64,000 nucleotides of DNA from Paenibacillus sp. FSL R5-0912 (GTDB lineage Bacteria > Bacillota > Bacilli > Paenibacillales > Paenibacillaceae). Positions 60,901 through 64,000 of the stretch are shown here, one piece after another (the stretch's first letter is position 1; the number at the start of each line of letters is the position of its first letter). The DNA is taken from contig NZ_CP009282.1 in NCBI RefSeq assembly GCF_000758605.1, positions 1,116,001 through 1,180,000 on the forward strand, given 5' to 3'. A program made the position numbers and the translations under genes. The notes under the pieces were generated by a model. The model searched no databases. It had not been told where the DNA came from and worked only from the letters and a program-made list of their open reading frames with translations.

Positions 60901-62692
60901 GAGGCTCCTCCTTTACAAGAACATTCTCAGACGGCAGCATAATACGGATCGTCAGCCCTTCACCCGGGGCACTGGAGAGCAGAATTTGCGCATCCCCTCC
61001 GAATAGCAGCTTCATCCGCAACCATACATTCTGCAGCCCGATGTTCTCCGTGGACTCTTCATGGAGCAGATGGAGCTGCAGCTTCTTCAGTTCGGCTTCC
61101 GCAAGGCCAATCCCGTCGTCAGTAATCTCAAGAATGATATAGTTCTTGCGGGTATCGGTGAAGACCCGTATACTGATATGCCCCTCCGGCGTTTTACGCG
61201 GAAGAATCCCATGGAACACAGAATTTTCGATCAACGGCTGGAGGCTCAGCTTCGGAATCTGCATGCTCTGCAGCGGCTCCTCGATGCTTGATTCCAGCCG
61301 GATTTGACATTTATACCGCATATTGAGCAGCCCCACATAATCCGCCAAATAATCAAGCTCCAGCCGAAGCTGCACGGTCTGCTCGAAATTCTCCATAGAA
61401 TACCGCAGCAGCGCCACCAGCCGGCCCATCAGCGAATTTATCTTCTCATAATCCTTCATCATCGCGAACATGCGGATGGTATTTAAAGTATTGTACATGA
61501 AATGGGGATTAATCTGCGATTGCAGCGCCCTGATCTCCAGCTTGCGCTTCAGGTCCTCCGAATCATGCAAATCTGCCACCAGATCCTGAATGCGTACCGC
61601 CATCGTATTGAGCATCCGCCCCAGATCCCCGATCTCATTATTGGCAAAATGGGTGACCCGTGCATCGAAATGGCCTTTCTTCAGCGCATCGACCTGCCGC
61701 TTCACGGCCTGCAGAGGCCGGTACAGCTGATACCCGAAGCCGACCACACACAGCGCCCCCAGCAGGGCCAGAATCACCAGGAAGTAAGTAACCGTCCGGC
61801 GGATAATTGCGGCACTGGCAGTAAGCTCCTTGGACGGGATTTCCGAGACCACAATCCACTTGTCATAGGTGGAGGTCTGCTTGACGGAGACAATGGAGGA
61901 GCCTGATGCGAACTGGTCCGGACGGTTCAGCTCTGTCCAGTGCTTCAGAATCTCCTGTACCCGCCGCGTATCCTCCTGCTTCCCCAGCTTGCTGGTTGTG
62001 GCAATGGTCATGCCGTCTTCAGTCAGCAGCGAGATGGAGCCCTTGCTCCCGAGCTGGATATTCTCGATCTGCTGCTGATATTGGCTGTTGTTCATGGAGA
62101 TCAGCAGCACGCCCTTGAGGTCCTCATACAAATCAAAGGGAACGCGTGAGATATAATAGGTTGAAGAGTCCAGCACCGCAAGTCCCGGCAGCGAGTGCTT
62201 GTCCAGGAAAAGATTGGGCCGGCCCGATTCCAGATACGCTTCTATCAGCGGACGGTACCGGGACTCCCCGAGCTGGGCCGGGGCTTCCGTCGAAGAGAGC
62301 ACCTCTCCGGTGATTGCGGAATAGACCTGCAGCCCCTCCACATTTCCGATAATGGCCGAGGCGTTGCTGAGCACGGAGATCAGATCCTTTTTGCGGACAA
62401 CCTCCTCAAAATATTGAGCCGACGGGGAGACCAGCGCGCCCTGAATGGACGAGATACGGGAGTACTGCTCGCTTAATTCCCGCAGTCTAATCATGGTTAA
62501 TTCAATCCGGTCTATGACCTGATTGACCAGCTGGGCGTTCAGGCGGTTCACCTGCTGCTCCACCGTTGTGCTGGAGACGCTTACAGAAATAAATGACAAT
62601 ACAATCAGCGGAACCACAGAGATGGCGAACATAACCACAATCATCTTGATATAGAAGCTCCGCCGCAAAAAGCTGAAGAAGGGTGAATTCAT
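60887..62692 (-). CDS. YesM-type sensor histidine kinase
   Basis: A 601-residue membrane kinase. TM1 (about 14-36) and TM2 (about 297-318) flank an extracellular dCache-like sensory region; a HAMP domain follows (about 320-372), then the His_kinase domain with QSQINPHFMYNTLN (phosphoacceptor His397) and HATPase_c with ISIRVF, EITDDGIGL and IGLQNVWLRMKLLFG. ATG 62692 is chosen as the start that gives a normal N terminus; the frame runs on upstream without a ribosome site. It is translationally coupled to the regulator gene. Confidence 0.93.
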   Translation of the reverse strand: MNSPFFSFLRRSFYIKMIVVMFAISVVPLIVLSFISVSVSSTTVEQQVNRLNAQLVNQVIDRIELTMIRLRELSEQYSRISSIQGALVSPSAQYFEEVVRKKDLISVLSNASAIIGNVEGLQVYSAITGEVLSSTEAPAQLGESRYRPLIEAYLESGRPNLFLDKHSLPGLAVLDSSTYYISRVPFDLYEDLKGVLLISMNNSQYQQQIENIQLGSKGSISLLTEDGMTIATTSKLGKQEDTRRVQEILKHWTELNRPDQFASGSSIVSVKQTSTYDKWIVVSEIPSKELTASAAIIRRTVTYFLVILALLGALCVVGFGYQLYRPLQAVKRQVDALKKGHFDARVTHFANNEIGDLGRMLNTMAVRIQDLVADLHDSEDLKRKLEIRALQSQINPHFMYNTLNTIRMFAMMKDYEKINSLMGRLVALLRYSMENFEQTVQLRLELDYLADYVGLLNMRYKCQIRLESSIEEPLQSMQIPKLSLQPLIENSVFHGILPRKTPEGHISIRVFTDTRKNYIILEITDDGIGLAEAELKKLQLHLLHEESTENIGLQNVWLRMKLLFGGDAQILLSSAPGEGLTIRIMLPSENVLVKEEPHESL

Positions 62693-62812
62693 AGGGGCCA
62701 CATCCGTTACTGGGTTTTGGACTCCGGATACCGGGCAGGCTATCCTATAAAGATTATAGTACATTGTAGAATGGGTAGAAACCTGGAACACAGCGAATCT
62801 TAAAAATGGTGA

Positions 62813-62870
62813 CACTTTGGCTCGAATCCGGCATGTTCACAAGCCGGGGCGTCTTCTATAATCCAAAGTG
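62813..62870 (+). promoter_or_regulatory. Promoter of the sugar-binding protein gene, with flanking inverted repeat
   Basis: A perfect -10 TATAAT lies at 62857-62862, with a weak -35 (TGTTCA, 62835-62840) 16 bases before it. CACTTTGG (62813-62820) and CCAAAGTG (62863-62870) are exact inverted repeats flanking this promoter and may be operators of the adjacent AraC-type regulator. Confidence 0.5.
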
Positions 62871-62879
62871 TAAGGATAA

Positions 62880-62893
62880 TGTAAACGCAATCA
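62880..62893 (+). promoter_or_regulatory. cre site (CcpA catabolite repression)
   Basis: TGTAAACGCAATCA matches the cre consensus at 13 of 14 positions and lies 17 bases after the -10 element, where CcpA binding would block transcription of the sugar-binding protein gene. Confidence 0.65.
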
Positions 62894-62916
62894 ATACAAG
62901 CAAATGGGGGATGACA

Positions 62917-64000
62917 ATGAGTTTCAAAAGAAAGCTTGTACCGCTTGTGGCCTCAGCGGCGTTGATGGTAACCACCCTGGCGGCCTGCTCCGGTGATAAT
63001 AATCCAGCGGCAGGCAGCACGGCCGCACCGGAAGGCGGGACACAGGCGGGCACGGCCGCCAAGCCGGCCAGCATCAAGGCGATGACCATTCTCTTCGGCA
63101 ATCCGCCGGAGATGACCAACAACAAAGCGCTCGAGGATCTGGAGAAGCGCGGTAATGTAGATCTGAACGTAACCTTCGTGCCATCCGAAGCCTACACTGA
63201 CAAGCTCTCCGTGGCTGTATCCGCCGGAGATTCCTATGACCTGCTGCTGATGGATGGAGGGAAGGATGACAAATTCAACAACCTGGTGAAGATGGGCGCT
63301 TTTCATGACCTGACGCCTTATCTGGAGAAGACGGAGAACATCAGCAAGATTGATGAGGTTGTCTGGAACGGAGCTAAGATTGAAGGCAAAACATACGGAA
63401 TTCCCCGGCCGCGCGGCCTGTACGGCGGCGGTGAAGCCAACATCCTGATCCGCAAGGACTGGCTGGACAAGTATAATCTGGAGGTCCCGAAGACCATCGA
63501 TGAGCTGACAAATGCTCTTATGGTATTCAAGGAGAATGATCCGGCTGGCGGCGGCAAAACCATTCCGTTTACGATCTATGGTTCAGACGGCGTGAACAGC
63601 CCCGGACCTTTCTCGGGGGTACTCCCGATTCAATATGCTTTTGGTATCCCGAATGTATGGAAGCTGGAGGGGGAGAACGTCGTACGTGATTTCCAGACTC
63701 CCGAATACAAGGCATTCCTGGAGTGGCTCAGAGATTCCTGGAGCAAAGGCCTGATTGACAAGGATGCGCCGGTGCTCAAGAACCAGGGTCAGGCACGGAG
63801 TAAATTCCTCGCAGGTACTGCGGGTGCTTTTGTAGGGAATGTCAGTGACATCGTGGAGACCAACGTGGAGAAGCTGAAGCAGACGGACCCGAATGCTGAA
63901 ATAGCGATTGTCGATGTGCTGGAAGGCGCAGACGGACAGAAGGGTGCTTCGATCCTCTCCGGGTACTACGGATTATGGGCGATTCCAAGCTCTGTGCCGG
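62917..64000 (+). CDS. LplA-like extracellular sugar-binding lipoprotein (partial)
   Basis: Open from 62917 to the window end, 361 codons visible. Signal peptide with lipobox LAAC (Cys24), then a Gly/Ala/Thr spacer and the solute-binding fold of the large LplA/YtcQ-type family (about 500 residues when complete): YTDKLSVAVSAGDSYDLLLMDG, IEGKTYGIPRPRGLYGGGEANILIRKDWLDKY and FLAGTAGAFVGN. GGGG lies before the ATG. Divergent from the YesMN-type pair, which probably regulates it; permease genes are expected just beyond the window. Ligand likely an oligosaccharide. Confidence 0.93.
   Translation, partial: MSFKRKLVPLVASAALMVTTLAACSGDNNPAAGSTAAPEGGTQAGTAAKPASIKAMTILFGNPPEMTNNKALEDLEKRGNVDLNVTFVPSEAYTDKLSVAVSAGDSYDLLLMDGGKDDKFNNLVKMGAFHDLTPYLEKTENISKIDEVVWNGAKIEGKTYGIPRPRGLYGGGEANILIRKDWLDKYNLEVPKTIDELTNALMVFKENDPAGGGKTIPFTIYGSDGVNSPGPFSGVLPIQYAFGIPNVWKLEGENVVRDFQTPEYKAFLEWLRDSWSKGLIDKDAPVLKNQGQARSKFLAGTAGAFVGNVSDIVETNVEKLKQTDPNAEIAIVDVLEGADGQKGASILSGYYGLWAIPSSVP

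Overview
The window looks like chromosome of a Paenibacillus-type Firmicute. Evidence: Shine-Dalgarno sites are strong (AGGAGG-like) with frequent TTG and GTG starts; lipoproteins carry LxGC/LAAC lipoboxes; there is a YesM/YesN-type two-component pair beside an LplA-like sugar-binding lipoprotein, GH26 enzymes with PA14 domains, and an exopolysaccharide (EPS) locus of the kind found in Paenibacillus. This assignment is inference from gene content. No rRNA, tRNA, CRISPR array or transposase was seen.

Layout. 0-7.5 kb: housekeeping and accessory genes (pirin, leucine dehydrogenase, a DUF898-like membrane protein, a cyclophilin lipoprotein, an MdtG-like MFS exporter), then a fluoride-defence unit in which a fluoride (crcB-motif) riboswitch with an overlapping terminator precedes a CLC-F type fluoride/proton antiporter, then two small acidic proteins. 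7.7-13 kb: two tandem paralogous orphan sensor kinases convergent with a two-gene unit made of a class I isoprenoid-synthase-like protein and a peptide with a nitrile-hydratase-type (NHLP) leader. 13-17.5 kb: Gfo/Idh/MocA oxidoreductase, GH20 hexosaminidase and a divergent AraC regulator, then a 56-residue CxxC/CxC protein.

18-45 kb: a large EPS region. A NarL-type kinase/regulator pair is followed by a structured untranslated leader and 14 co-directional, often overlapping genes: Wzz-like and CpsD-like chain-length/kinase proteins, GalU, a priming glycosyl-phosphate transferase, five further GT2/GT4 glycosyltransferases, a WecB/TagA enzyme, two Wzy-like polymerases, a Wzx flippase and UDP-glucose dehydrogenase. 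After a repeat-rich 730-base gap come manC and three secreted glycosidases (two GH26-PA14 and one clan GH-A enzyme). A c-di-GMP-I riboswitch lies directly before the first GH26 gene, so the second messenger that usually drives biofilm formation probably controls an enzyme likely to cut a mannose-containing polymer. The nucleotide-sugar genes (galU, ugd, manC) predict UDP-Glc, UDP-GlcA and GDP-Man as precursors.

45-64 kb: K+/H+ antiporter, Dps behind a PerR/Fur-like box, AIM24 protein with a coiled-coil membrane protein, an M50-type membrane metalloprotease, an unrecognised protein, a WYL regulator, a complete dipeptide-type ABC transporter (D-F-A-B-C), modAB without modC, and finally a YesN/YesM two-component pair divergent from an LplA-like sugar-binding lipoprotein cut by the window end.

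Three points deserve most attention: the NHLP peptide/isoprenoid-synthase pair, the c-di-GMP-gated glycosidase inside an EPS locus, and the 119-154 base palindromic intergenic repeats.
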